From Enterobacterales bacterium CwR94 (GTDB lineage: Bacteria > Pseudomonadota > Gammaproteobacteria > Enterobacterales > Enterobacteriaceae), in contig KZ478064.1 in the NCBI GenBank assembly GCA_002837195.1, positions 124,001-188,000 on the forward strand: a DNA stretch of 64,000 nt, given 5' to 3'. Both the position numbers and the translations under genes were made by a program. Below the pieces are notes generated by a model. That model had not been told where the DNA came from. It searched no databases and saw only the letters and a list, made by a program, of their open reading frames with translations. Shown in pieces: positions 8,848 through 16,489 of the stretch (positions within the stretch are counted from its first letter, which is position 1; each line of letters opens with the position of its first letter).

Positions 8848-10167
8848 ATGAGCACAACATCTGTATCCCACACCAAAGACAATCCGGTCAAAGTCTCTGT
8901 CGCGTCTATGATTGGCGCGGCCGTTGAGAGCTATGACTTTTTTATCTATGGCACCGCTGCCGCCACCTGGTTCGGTACCGTTTTCTTTCACACTGAGGAT
9001 CCGCTGATTGGGATTTTGGCCGCCTTTGCCACACTGGCGGTGGGCTTTTTTATGCGACCACTGGGCGGCTATTTAGCCGGGCACTATGGTGATCGCTACG
9101 GGCGTAAAACCGTGCTGTTCTGGTCACTGCTGGCGATGGGAGGCGCAACGGTATTGATCGGCGTGTTACCCACCTACGCGCAGATCGGTGTTTGGGCACC
9201 GATCATGCTGATCCTACTGCGCATGATCCAGGGCATCGGCTTTGGCGCAGAGTGGGGAGGTGCCGTGTTGATGGCCTTTGAACATGCGCCAGAAAAAAAG
9301 CGCGGGTTCTACGGTGCCGTGCCGCAACTGGGGATTCCCCTGGGATTATTAATGGCAAACGGGGCTTTTCTGCTTTCTGCCGCGCTGTTTGAAGGCGACT
9401 GGGTGTGGCGCATGCCGTTCCTGATTTCGTTTTTTATGGTCGCCATTGGCATCTTTATCCGTATGAAAGTGCAGGAATCACCGGATTTTGAGAAGTTGAA
9501 AGCGGAAAAGCGCATCGTTAAACAGCCGGCTTTACAGGTTATCCGCGATGACTGGCGGGTGATTCTAAAAATTATTGGTCTGCGTCTGGCAGAGACCGGC
9601 GGCTACTACATCACCACCAGTTTTATGCTGTCGTATGTGGTGCTGGCGGGCGTCACCGACAATACCCATGTGCTGTGGGGAACCTTGATCGGTTCCGCAC
9701 TCGGGCTGGCTAGCCATCTGCTGTATGGGGCCTGGAGTGACAAAATCGGACGCCGTAAGGTGTTCCTGATTGGCGCGGTGTTCACCATTTTGTTCGGCAT
9801 CCCGATGTTTATGATGATCAACACCGGTGCCGTTGTCATGGTGATTGTGGCGGTCGCCATGTCACTGCTGTTCAGTCACGATCCGATCTTTGCGGTGGAA
9901 TCCAGTTGGTTCTCTGAGCAGTTCCCGCCAGAAGTGCGCTCGTCTGGCATTTCACTGGGTTACAACGGTGCTTCGCTGGTGGCCGGGTTATTGCCCTTTA
10001 TTGCCACGGCAGTCTATGGCGCCGTGGGGTGGATTGGGCCCGCGGTGATGTTCTCACTGCTGGGGGTCATCTCGGTCTGGTGTGGACTAACAACGCGCGA
10101 AACGGCTCCTGCGGTAGTGGAGCGTGAGCAGCGCTCTGCTGCAGGCTCACGCGTGCGCACTGTCTGA
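8848..10167 (+). CDS. MFS metabolite:H+ symporter (MHS family)
   Basis: This 439-residue inner-membrane carrier has the twelve-helix MFS pattern. ESYDFFIYGTAAATWFG in helix 1, GGYLAGHYGDRYGRKTVLF between helices 2 and 3 and GIGFGAEWGGAV in helix 5 are hallmarks of the metabolite:H+ symporter subfamily (ShiA, ProP, KgtP, citrate carriers), which imports organic acids and zwitterions. It is the last gene of the transketolase operon and probably brings in the substrate. A carboxylate or polyol acid fits the subfamily and the neighbouring hydroxyacid dehydrogenase, but this is inference. Confidence 0.88.
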   Translation: MSTTSVSHTKDNPVKVSVASMIGAAVESYDFFIYGTAAATWFGTVFFHTEDPLIGILAAFATLAVGFFMRPLGGYLAGHYGDRYGRKTVLFWSLLAMGGATVLIGVLPTYAQIGVWAPIMLILLRMIQGIGFGAEWGGAVLMAFEHAPEKKRGFYGAVPQLGIPLGLLMANGAFLLSAALFEGDWVWRMPFLISFFMVAIGIFIRMKVQESPDFEKLKAEKRIVKQPALQVIRDDWRVILKIIGLRLAETGGYYITTSFMLSYVVLAGVTDNTHVLWGTLIGSALGLASHLLYGAWSDKIGRRKVFLIGAVFTILFGIPMFMMINTGAVVMVIVAVAMSLLFSHDPIFAVESSWFSEQFPPEVRSSGISLGYNGASLVAGLLPFIATAVYGAVGWIGPAVMFSLLGVISVWCGLTTRETAPAVVEREQRSAAGSRVRTV

Positions 10168-10174
10168 TGCTACT

Positions 10175-10192
10175 GGCAGCAGGGAAGCTGCC
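10175..10192. terminator. Stem-loop between the MFS gene and the phage antirepressor
   Basis: Arms GGCAGC (10175-10180) and GCTGCC (10187-10192) flank a 6-base loop, followed by TTATTT on the + strand. It lies exactly between two convergent genes and may terminate both. It also marks the left edge of the phage-derived block. Confidence 0.55.
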
Positions 10193-10759
10193 TTATTTAT
10201 GCGCCCGCTGGCGGCGCTCAATTTTATCCAACAGGGCTGAGGTCTCATTAAAGCGGTCGTGCAAATGCCTGGCCAGCGGTGAGCCCAGCGCAAACAGAGC
10301 AGGTTCAATTTTGTACCGCCAGGTGTAGAAAATTTCCGTGAAATGTTCGTTGGCAATGGTCAGATAACGGACATCTTCCGCCGCCATCTGACGTGCGGCG
10401 GGCGGCGATTGCAGAAAATGTTCGTACAATACCTGGAAACACTCTTCCTGATAGGCCGTCACTTTCTCGCGCAGATCTTCGCGTACGCGAGCCGTGTTAA
10501 TGGTAAACAGCCAGCCGTTGAGTTTACGCAAGGGTAAGCACAGAGTGCGTCGCTGACGCCCATCCGCCGCAAGCATATTCATATAGATACAGCCAAACTT
10601 TTCCTGATTACGCAGCAGCTTCTGTTGCTGGGTGCCCCAGGCCATGCCCAGGTTTTCAACAATGCGCCGCATAGGGACAAAAACGTGGCCCTGGTATTGC
10701 AGCGCCACGAGTGTGTCTTGCTGAAAGGTGACCTGAGTAACCCGCGGATAATCGGTCAT
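10193..10759 (-). CDS. P22-type antirepressor (Ant N-terminal domain) under LexA control
   Basis: This 188-residue protein's first 110 residues (VTQVTFQQDTLVALQYQGHV, VPMRRIVENLGMAWGTQQQK, then LPLRKLNGWLFTIN) are the P22_AR_N antirepressor domain. The C-terminal half is alpha-helical and not recognised. Antirepressors bind and inactivate phage repressors without proteolysis. The ATG at 10759 has a good ribosome site (GAGGG, seven bases away); an in-frame ATG at 10789 would add ten residues. A near-perfect LexA box lies 61-76 bases upstream of the start, so the gene should be silent until DNA damage and then relieve CI repression of the tail operon. It is on the same strand as the repressor but separated from it by that promoter. 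Confidence 0.8.
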   Translation of the reverse strand: MTDYPRVTQVTFQQDTLVALQYQGHVFVPMRRIVENLGMAWGTQQQKLLRNQEKFGCIYMNMLAADGRQRRTLCLPLRKLNGWLFTINTARVREDLREKVTAYQEECFQVLYEHFLQSPPAARQMAAEDVRYLTIANEHFTEIFYTWRYKIEPALFALGSPLARHLHDRFNETSALLDKIERRQRAHK

Positions 10760-10819
10760 GCGCAGACCCTCGTTTGAGAAGGGGAACATGGAGTCAAAGC
10801 ATCCTGCCTCACATAAATA

Positions 10820-10860
10820 CTGTATGGATAAACAGTATAAGTAAAGCTGAAGTTTTTCAA
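10820..10860 (-). promoter_or_regulatory. SOS promoter of the antirepressor gene, with LexA box
   Basis: On the minus strand, TTGAAA (10860-10855) and TATACT (10839-10834) form a -35/-10 pair with a short 15-base spacer. A LexA box of core CTGT-N8-ACAG at 10820-10835, flanked by TA on both sides, overlaps the -10 region. The 20-base match to the palindromic LexA consensus is as good as that of the lexA box in this window, and the overlap with the -10 fits classical SOS repression. Confidence 0.85.
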
Positions 10861-10936
10861 GCCATACGCAAAATTTTCACGGTTTAAGGCTGCGTCTCCC
10901 TGCGCACCGCGGGTCCAAATATTACCGAACAGTGCG

Positions 10937-11638
10937 CTACGAAAAACGCTTGTAATCAAGTGATTGCCGCAGAAGCACTTTGGCAATGATATGGAACTGA
11001 TCTTCGTCTGCTTCATCAATATGCCATTCTCTGTAGCGCGGGTTATCTGACAACACCAGTAATGCGTTCTTTTGCATCTGCAGTCGCTTTACGTGCAGCG
11101 TTTTGCCGAACACAAACACGTAGATCCCATCACCATCAAACACATTGGCATGCATATCGAGGAAGATTTGATCGCCGGGATCGATGGTGCCTTCCATGGA
11201 ATCGCCGCGGACGGTAATCATTTTGATGGTCTCCGCGGGGCGTTGCCCAAACAGCGTGCGCGCCTGATCGCGCGTGTATTCTATGGCGCGCAGGGTCTCA
11301 ACCACTTCGGAGGACACCATGCATCCTGGCCCGGCACTGGCCTGAATATCCAGCAGTTCTACGCGATAGGCGTCGCTGTGGACCACAGGAAGCGGCAATG
11401 ACGAGGCCTCACCACCCAGTAACCACTCGCTTGTCGCACCGATATAGGTCGCCAGCGCCATGAGCTTGGCGCGGCGCGGCAGCGCTTCGGCATTAAACCA
11501 TTTACTGACGGCTTTGGGCGTGACCTGTAAAGCCGTTGCCAGCGTGGCCTGGCGCCCGTGAGCCTCCATGCCTGCACTGTCGCAGGCTTGTGCCAGCCGA
11601 CGAGAAAAGGTGTGACGGATCTGCTGTTCTTGAACCAT
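10937..11638 (-). CDS. CI-type phage repressor with S24 autoprotease domain
   Basis: This 233-residue repressor has an N-terminal helix-turn-helix (about 7-75, with ATLATALQVTPKAVSKWFNA). The LexA-like C-terminal domain carries a probable cleavage bond Ala102-Gly103 (SAGPG), nucleophile Ser147 (RGDSMEGTIDPGD) and Lys184 (LHVKRLQ). RecA filaments should trigger self-cleavage. It is divergent from the PerC-like gene and probably represses the rightward promoter that leads to Q, lysis and tail genes. All catalytic residues are intact, so the switch looks functional. Confidence 0.92.
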   Translation of the reverse strand: MVQEQQIRHTFSRRLAQACDSAGMEAHGRQATLATALQVTPKAVSKWFNAEALPRRAKLMALATYIGATSEWLLGGEASSLPLPVVHSDAYRVELLDIQASAGPGCMVSSEVVETLRAIEYTRDQARTLFGQRPAETIKMITVRGDSMEGTIDPGDQIFLDMHANVFDGDGIYVFVFGKTLHVKRLQMQKNALLVLSDNPRYREWHIDEADEDQFHIIAKVLLRQSLDYKRFS

Positions 11639-11681
11639 AAGTTCATTCCTGGGGTTGCGTATCGACGAATGACTCTTGTAT

Positions 11682-11780
11682 TATGAACTCATAGTACACC
11701 TGTAGAGGTGTGATATCAACCGCTGCGCACCAACGTGTTCGGCGGTTAATTTAACGATTTTAAATGTACCTAAAGTACAT
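11682..11780. promoter_or_regulatory. Divergent repressor/PerC operator region with three palindromes
   Basis: Between the divergent repressor and PerC-like genes lie TATGA-N2-TCATA (11682-11693), ACACC-N6-GGTGT (11696-11711) and ATGTAC-N5-GTACAT (11764-11780). The last sits just before the ribosome site of the PerC-like gene. They are good candidates for repressor operators, with TAC/GTA half-sites recurring near the second and third. Which is bound by CI cannot be decided from sequence. Confidence 0.55.
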
Positions 11781-11796
11781 TTTGGAGTGAAAACCG

Positions 11797-12234
11797 ATGA
11801 ACAGTTATGACCAGGTCGCCACTTTTATCACCCATCATCCCGGTGTGACCGCCAAAGCCATCATGGCAGAAACCGGTTTAGGGCCGTATGCCGTGCGACA
11901 CATTTTGGCGGCGCTTGCCGAGCGTGACGTTATCTGCCGTGAACAAAAGAAAACGCAGCCGCTGTGTTGGTGGCCCTGCCAGCCCATGCAGCAGAGCAGT
12001 GAACCGCTCTGGCATCAGTTGCGTGAAAAAGCAGAAGGGTTAGAGAAAAAAGGATTTTGGCATCGCGCCGCAACGGTGTGGATGCAGGCGTTTGATGCGA
12101 CGCACGATGAGCGGCTGCGCTATCGCGCCACCTTAAAGCGTTCACGCTGCCTTGAAAAAGCCAGCCGGCCTGGTGAAGCCTACGAAGGCGTGGCGATTGC
12201 TGCAGTAGAAGGTATCGACGTTTGGAATATGTAA
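11797..12234 (+). CDS. PerC-family regulator, first gene right of the repressor
   Basis: This 145-residue protein has an N-terminal winged helix (TAKAIMAETGLGPYAVRHIL, about 18-50) followed by a C-terminal PerC-like domain (LEKKGFWHRAATVWMQAF, then RYRATLKRSRCLEKA). PerC-family proteins are transcriptional activators widespread in enterobacterial phages and islands. It occupies the position of cro or an early activator in lambdoid switches, so it probably helps drive the Q, lysis and tail operon once repression is lifted. That role is inferred from position and family only. Confidence 0.72.
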   Translation: MNSYDQVATFITHHPGVTAKAIMAETGLGPYAVRHILAALAERDVICREQKKTQPLCWWPCQPMQQSSEPLWHQLREKAEGLEKKGFWHRAATVWMQAFDATHDERLRYRATLKRSRCLEKASRPGEAYEGVAIAAVEGIDVWNM

Positions 12235-12274
12235 TGGTGGCCATGTCAGACGAAATACGCAGAGGAGAAACAGA

Positions 12275-12679
12275 ATGCGAAATATTCAATTTATATTAGA
12301 GCGTTGGGGAGAGTGGTCACGTCAGCGTTTAGAAATGGATTATTCTACGGTGGCGGCAGGCTTTAAACATTTACTTTCCGCAACGCCCAATAAAATATAT
12401 TGCAGTGACCGCGATGCGACCTGTATTGACCGCTGTGTGGGGCAATTAAAATTACGCCGCCCTGACGAATATGCTTTATTGCATGAGCATTATATTAAAG
12501 GAGTTCCGAAACGGGCGCTGGGGCGTAAATTAAAGCTCTCTGAAGGTATGGTCAGAATTAAGTTTCAAATGGCAGAGGGTTTTATTGAGGGATGTTTGGC
12601 GATGCAAGGGCAGCCCCTGGAAATGGAAGCCGGTTTTTATGACCCTCTGGATGCCTTAGCGAGAGAATGTTGTGCGTAA
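12275..12679 (+). CDS. Phage Q-type antitermination protein
   Basis: This 134-residue protein begins RNIQFILERWGEWSRQR and contains CIDRCVGQLKLRRPDEYALL, HYIKGVPKRALGRKLKLSEG and MAEGFIEGCL, the pattern of the Phage_antitermQ family. These proteins load on RNA polymerase at a late promoter and make it read through terminators into late genes. Its place directly before the lysis and tail genes fits exactly. Its base composition is more AT-rich than the tail genes. Confidence 0.85.
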   Translation: MRNIQFILERWGEWSRQRLEMDYSTVAAGFKHLLSATPNKIYCSDRDATCIDRCVGQLKLRRPDEYALLHEHYIKGVPKRALGRKLKLSEGMVRIKFQMAEGFIEGCLAMQGQPLEMEAGFYDPLDALARECCA

Positions 12680-12787
12680 CGCACTTTTCTCGTTAATCTG
12701 ATAAAACTGGTTACACAGTCAGACAGCAACAACGACAACAAGCATCATAACGCCAGCAGGCGAAGTGATTATTCTATTACCTCTGAA

Positions 12788-12793
12788 TATAAT
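12788..12793 (+). promoter_or_regulatory. Possible late promoter -10 element after the Q gene
   Basis: A perfect TATAAT at 12788-12793 lies in the gap between Q and the first late gene. The best -35 at 17-base spacing (GTGATT) is poor, which is common for Q-dependent late promoters. The predicted transcript start near 12800 is almost at the ATG at 12805, which is awkward, so this may be chance. Confidence 0.3.
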
Positions 12794-12804
12794 ATCAGGC
12801 ATGA

Positions 12805-13251
12805 ATGATGCCCTATGAATCCGTAACGCAAGATATGTTGCTGGGATTAGGTGGCTTTATTTCAATCGCACTGAATGGATGGATGGCGTTTAATCGTTAT
12901 TGGATAGCGAATCAGGCGAGAAATGCTAATGACACCCAACAGGTAGATATGTTGGCGCGGCAGGAGAAATATATCTCTCGCCTGGAAAAAACTAATCAGC
13001 AACTCCGACTCGATATCAGCGCCAGGGATGGAACAATTCGAGACTATTGGAAAATTATTACCACTACACAGGCGCGCCTGCAAATTATTGAGACCGCGCA
13101 AACGTATTTAAAAAATCAAAATGACGGCTTGAAAGAACAAGTGATCGCGCTAACCGCGTCGAATCAGCAATTAATAAACCAGATAACGCAACTTCGCGCT
13201 GCGTTAGGGACGACTGTCGACCCGTCAGGTCGAAGACCGGAGACACCATGA
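12805..13251 (+). CDS. Unrecognised late protein with one N-terminal membrane helix and a coiled coil
   Basis: I do not recognise this 148-residue protein. It has a single hydrophobic segment at about 11-28 (MLLGLGGFISIALNGWMAF), then a polar, Gln- and Asn-rich coiled coil from about 45 to 140. It lies between Q and the endopeptidase and overlaps the latter by ATGA, the place where holins and lysis regulators are found. A role in lysis, such as holin or antiholin, is possible, but one helix plus a long coiled coil is unusual for a holin. Codon use is AT-rich like Q. Confidence 0.6.
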   Translation: MMPYESVTQDMLLGLGGFISIALNGWMAFNRYWIANQARNANDTQQVDMLARQEKYISRLEKTNQQLRLDISARDGTIRDYWKIITTTQARLQIIETAQTYLKNQNDGLKEQVIALTASNQQLINQITQLRAALGTTVDPSGRRPETP

Positions 13252-13589
13252 CACTGAGTGAAAAGCAGCAACGTTTTACCCTAATGATTGCGCAACTCAT
13301 CCTCTGGGCGCAGCAGCAGGGATATGGACTGACCTTCGGTGAAGCCTGGCGCACGCCTGAACAGGCTGAACATAACGCGCAAACCGGTAAAGGGATCCGC
13401 AATAGCTTACATCGCCAGCGACTCGCCGTGGATTTTAACCTGTTCGTGGCGGGGCGCTACATCAGTGATTCTTCGGCTTATTTGCCGCTGGGGGAATATT
13501 GGGAGTCGTTAGGCGGCAGTTGGGGAGGACGTTTTACGTCCCGGCCTGACGGCAATCACTTCAGCCTGCAACACGAGGGCATTCGCTAA
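13248..13589 (+). CDS. M15-family peptidoglycan endopeptidase (endolysin)
   Basis: This 113-residue enzyme has the zinc-binding pattern of the M15 L-alanyl-D-glutamate endopeptidases: GEAWRTPEQAEHNAQTGKGI, then SLHRQRLAVDFNLF (His and Asp ligands), and the terminal DGNHFSLQH (His ligand). It has no signal peptide and needs a holin to reach the murein. It would lyse the producing cell to release tail particles. It overlaps both neighbours by one to four bases, which implies coupled translation. Confidence 0.88.
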   Translation: MTLSEKQQRFTLMIAQLILWAQQQGYGLTFGEAWRTPEQAEHNAQTGKGIRNSLHRQRLAVDFNLFVAGRYISDSSAYLPLGEYWESLGGSWGGRFTSRPDGNHFSLQHEGIR

Positions 13590-13810
13590 TGAAACTGCGC
13601 ATGGTGCAGGACTGGCGGCAAGGATGGCGTTGGCACTCAACAAAGGCACTGCTGGCACTGGGCCTGCTGCCTTCGCTGTGGCTGGAGTTGCCGGAAGCCT
13701 GGCGTGCCGAAATTCCCGGCAGTTGGCTACGTCTGGCGGCATTGCTGGTGATGTTTGCTGGCCTGACAGGGCGGCTGACGCTGCAAAAAGGGCCGGGTAC
13801 TGGCCGATGA
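13589..13810 (+). CDS. Small phage membrane protein, holin candidate
   Basis: This 73-residue protein starts KLRMVQDWRQGWRWHSTKAL and has two hydrophobic stretches (about 20-35 and 45-62) separated by a short acidic loop. The size, the topology and the MVQDWR start fit a small phage membrane family common beside endolysins, usually called holin-like. The start overlaps the endolysin stop by one base and its stop overlaps the Rz start. Holin activity is inferred from context. Confidence 0.68.
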   Translation: MKLRMVQDWRQGWRWHSTKALLALGLLPSLWLELPEAWRAEIPGSWLRLAALLVMFAGLTGRLTLQKGPGTGR

Positions 13811-14169
13811 CGAAGCTATTTAGCGTGGCAACGGGGCTAATCGGCGGACTGCTTTTACTGGTGTGGCAGCAAATGAAAGCGTTGCGCCTGCAACGCGAAC
13901 GCCTGGCACAGGTGGAGCAAGCGCACCAGGCCAGGGAGCAGCATGCAGCGCAACGCATCACCACAGTAAAGGAGGCCGCCGATGTCCAACGGCAAGTTAC
14001 TCATCTTGATGAGCGCGATGTTGATCGCGAGCTGCGCCAAACCTGGTGCTATCCCAGCGATGCGTGTGGACAACAGTTGCGACTGGGTGAAACCGCTGTA
14101 CCTGACGGCCAGCGATATTCAAACCCTGGCGCTGGTGACGCGGCGCGACATTCTGATCCACAACCGTAA
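13807..14169 (+). CDS. Rz-like inner-membrane spanin subunit
   Basis: This 120-residue protein has an N-terminal membrane anchor (LFSVATGLIGGLLLLVW) followed by a charged, Gln/Arg-rich coiled coil (about 25-75), the architecture of Rz or P2 LysB. Rz spans the periplasm with Rz1 to fuse inner and outer membranes in the last lysis step. Its start overlaps the previous stop (ATGA) and its 3' half contains the Rz1 gene in another frame. Confidence 0.85.
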   Translation: MTKLFSVATGLIGGLLLLVWQQMKALRLQRERLAQVEQAHQAREQHAAQRITTVKEAADVQRQVTHLDERDVDRELRQTWCYPSDACGQQLRLGETAVPDGQRYSNPGAGDAARHSDPQP

Positions 14170-14191
14170 CTGGCAGCGCCACTGCCAGTAG
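13982..14191 (+). CDS. Rz1-like outer-membrane spanin lipoprotein, nested in Rz
   Basis: This 69-residue lipoprotein has signal sequence SNGKLLILMSAMLIASC with a lipobox ending at Cys18. It is read in the +1 frame inside Rz, extends 22 bases past the Rz stop and has its own strong ribosome site (AAAGGAGG, 13968-13975). Nested Rz/Rz1 pairs are a hallmark of functional lysis cassettes of Gram-negative phages, and its preservation argues against decay. Confidence 0.88.
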   Translation: MSNGKLLILMSAMLIASCAKPGAIPAMRVDNSCDWVKPLYLTASDIQTLALVTRRDILIHNRNWQRHCQ

Positions 14192-14210
14192 CCAGTAAAA
14201 GGAGAGCGGC

Positions 14211-14780
14211 ATGCAGTTAACCCCTATTTTGGCGGCTTTGCGCAGCCATTGTCCCCTGTTTGCTGGACGCGTCGCCGGTGCGACAGATCGGGCTTACCTG
14301 CTGACGTTGCCCGCGCCGACGTTGCCTGCCGCCTGGGTGCTGGCCGGGGAAGATCGCGTTCTGCCACAGCGTTCGGCAACGGACTACTGGCAAGCGTTAA
14401 CGGAGACGTTCGTGGTCATCGTGGCGATCGACGACGTGGCGGCAGAGCAAGAAGAGGACGCGTTCTATGACCAACTGCACCTGATCAGGCAACAGCTTTG
14501 GCAGGCGCTGCTGGGATGGGCGCCCGACAGTGAGGGTGGGGCCATCCAGTATGTGAGTGGCCCCGCTTATGTGCGAGAGGCGCAACGGCTTTGGTATCAG
14601 TTCACCTTCAGTCGCGATCGCGATATCAGTGAAAGTGACTCCCGACAGCAGCGCGAATTGGCTGCACTGGGAGAGTTTGAGGGCGGAGACATTCGCCTGG
14701 ATTACATCGACCCGGGTGATGGCCCTGACGGCAAGCCAGAACATCACCTTACTTTTAACCTGCGTAATCTCAACGAGTAA
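14211..14780 (+). CDS. Phage tail terminator-like protein
   Basis: This 189-residue protein begins TPILAALRSHCPLFAGRVAG and contains LTETFVVIVAIDD, as in the Mu/B3-type tail proteins encoded just upstream of DUF2635 and the sheath. These cap the growing tube and in phages connect tail to head. In a headless particle it would close the distal end of the tail. The assignment rests on position and general pattern. A strong ribosome site (AAAAGGAGAG) precedes it. Confidence 0.7.
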   Translation: MQLTPILAALRSHCPLFAGRVAGATDRAYLLTLPAPTLPAAWVLAGEDRVLPQRSATDYWQALTETFVVIVAIDDVAAEQEEDAFYDQLHLIRQQLWQALLGWAPDSEGGAIQYVSGPAYVREAQRLWYQFTFSRDRDISESDSRQQRELAALGEFEGGDIRLDYIDPGDGPDGKPEHHLTFNLRNLNE

Positions 14781-14786
14781 CTCTCT

Positions 14787-14969
14787 ATGTATGTGATCCC
14801 ATTAGCAGGCCGATCGGTTCCCGATCCGGTCAGGGGCGATATTTTGCCCGAAAAAGGACGTTTCGTGGTGCCCAGCACCTATTGGTTGCGCCGCCTTGCC
14901 TGCGGTGAAGTCAGTGAGCGTCAGCTATCCATTACGCCAACCCCTGTTCGAAAAGGAGCTCGTAAATGA
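14787..14969 (+). CDS. DUF2635 small phage tail protein
   Basis: This 60-residue protein contains YVIPLAGRSVPDPVRGDILP and VPSTYWLRRLACGE, the pattern of DUF2635, a small conserved protein always found directly before the sheath gene in Mu-like tails. Its role is unknown. It overlaps the sheath start by ATGA. Confidence 0.85.
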   Translation: MYVIPLAGRSVPDPVRGDILPEKGRFVVPSTYWLRRLACGEVSERQLSITPTPVRKGARK

Positions 14970-16489
14970 CCATCAGTTTCAATGCTATTCCCGCCAACAT
15001 TAATGTGCCGGTGTTTTACGCCGAGATGGACAACAGTGCGGCGAACACCGCACAGGAAGGCGGCAAATCGCTGCTGATCGGCTACACCTTGCCTGACGCA
15101 CCGCTGGAGCCGCACCGTTTAACGCTGATGCCAACGGCCGCGCAGGCGCAAAAAGAGGCCGGCCAGGGGAGCCAACTGGCACGTATGGTGGCGGCATACC
15201 GTAGCGTCGACCCATTCGGTGAGCTGTGGGTGATTGCCCTGAAACCCTCGGATGCCGGTGTCGCCAAAGGCGGCGTCTTGCTGGCGGGTTCCCCCACGGC
15301 GGCAGGCAATCTCAATGTCTATATCGGACGCAGCCGGGTGCAGATTGCCGTGGCGGCCGCGGAGCCGATGGCGTCCATCGCCCAGTCGCTGGCGGACAAA
15401 ATCAATGCGCTCGCCGATTTGCCTGTGACGGCAAAAGTGGATGACCCGGCAGAAGACGACGACGGCAGCCAGCGCCAACTGACGCTCACGGCCAAATACG
15501 GTGGGACACTGGGGAACGGCATCCCCCTGACACTGAACTATTACGGTAGCGGCAGCGGTGAAATTCTGCCTGCCGGGCTGAATGTCACCTTGACGGCATT
15601 CACGGGCGGCGCGGGCGATGCGGACTTGTCTCCTGTGGTGGCGGCAATGGGTGACGAGCCTTTCGACTTTATTGGTTCACCGTTCAGCGATGCCAGTGCG
15701 CTGCGTGTGCTCTCCATGGAGATGAACGATGACAGCGGTCGCTGGAGCTATGCACGTCAAATCTATGGTCACGTCTACACCGCAAAAGTCGGCTCACTGT
15801 CTGAGCTGGTGGCCTTTGGTGACGGCTTCAATGATCAACACCTCACCATTGCAGGCTACGAAAATACAGTGCAAACGCCGGTTGAAGAGCTGGTGGCCCT
15901 GCGTCTGGCGCGTGATGCGGTGTTTATCCGCAATGATCCTGCTCGCCCAACGCAAACCGGTGAGTTGAACGGTGCTTTGCCAGCCCCTGCGGGACGCCGT
16001 TTCACGCTGACCGAGCAGCAAACCCTGCTGGATCATGGCATTGCGACCGCCACGGCGGAAGGCAACCGCCTGATGATCCAACGCGATGTCACGACCTACA
16101 AAGTCAATGCCTATGGTGTGAAAGACAACAGCTACTTCGATAGCGAAACACTGCACACCAGTGCGTATGTGCTGCGCCGCCTGCGCTCGGTGATTACCAG
16201 CAAATACGGACGCCACAAGCTGGCAAACGACGGCACGCGCTTTGGCCCAGGCCAGGCGATCGTCACGCCATCGGTTATTCGCGGTGAGCTTTGTGCGGTG
16301 TACCGCGCCATGGAGCGTGATGGCATCGTCGAGAGTTTTGAAACCTTTAAAAAGTATCTGATCGTTGAGCGTAACGCCGCCAATCCAAACCGTTTGGATG
16401 TGTTGTTCCCGCCTGACTATGTCAACCAGTTGCGCGTCTTTGCGCTGCTTAACCAGTTCCGTTTGCAGTATACCGAGGAGGAAGCCTAA
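14966..16489 (+). CDS. Contractile tail sheath protein, Mu gpL type
   Basis: This 507-residue sheath monomer begins ISFNAIPANINVPVFYAEMD, which matches Mu-type sheath N-termini. The C-terminal domain (NPNRLDVLFPPDYVNQLRVF) is the conserved tube-contacting part. Sheath subunits store the energy that drives the tube through the target envelope. Full length, clean frame and coupled overlaps at both ends (ATGA, TAATG) support a working gene. Confidence 0.94.
   Translation: MTISFNAIPANINVPVFYAEMDNSAANTAQEGGKSLLIGYTLPDAPLEPHRLTLMPTAAQAQKEAGQGSQLARMVAAYRSVDPFGELWVIALKPSDAGVAKGGVLLAGSPTAAGNLNVYIGRSRVQIAVAAAEPMASIAQSLADKINALADLPVTAKVDDPAEDDDGSQRQLTLTAKYGGTLGNGIPLTLNYYGSGSGEILPAGLNVTLTAFTGGAGDADLSPVVAAMGDEPFDFIGSPFSDASALRVLSMEMNDDSGRWSYARQIYGHVYTAKVGSLSELVAFGDGFNDQHLTIAGYENTVQTPVEELVALRLARDAVFIRNDPARPTQTGELNGALPAPAGRRFTLTEQQTLLDHGIATATAEGNRLMIQRDVTTYKVNAYGVKDNSYFDSETLHTSAYVLRRLRSVITSKYGRHKLANDGTRFGPGQAIVTPSVIRGELCAVYRAMERDGIVESFETFKKYLIVERNAANPNRLDVLFPPDYVNQLRVFALLNQFRLQYTEEEA

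Noticed and set aside
10756-11019. Minus-strand 87-residue frame between antirepressor and repressor
   Set aside because: It overlaps the repressor and runs across the LexA-controlled promoter; no ribosome site or family pattern.
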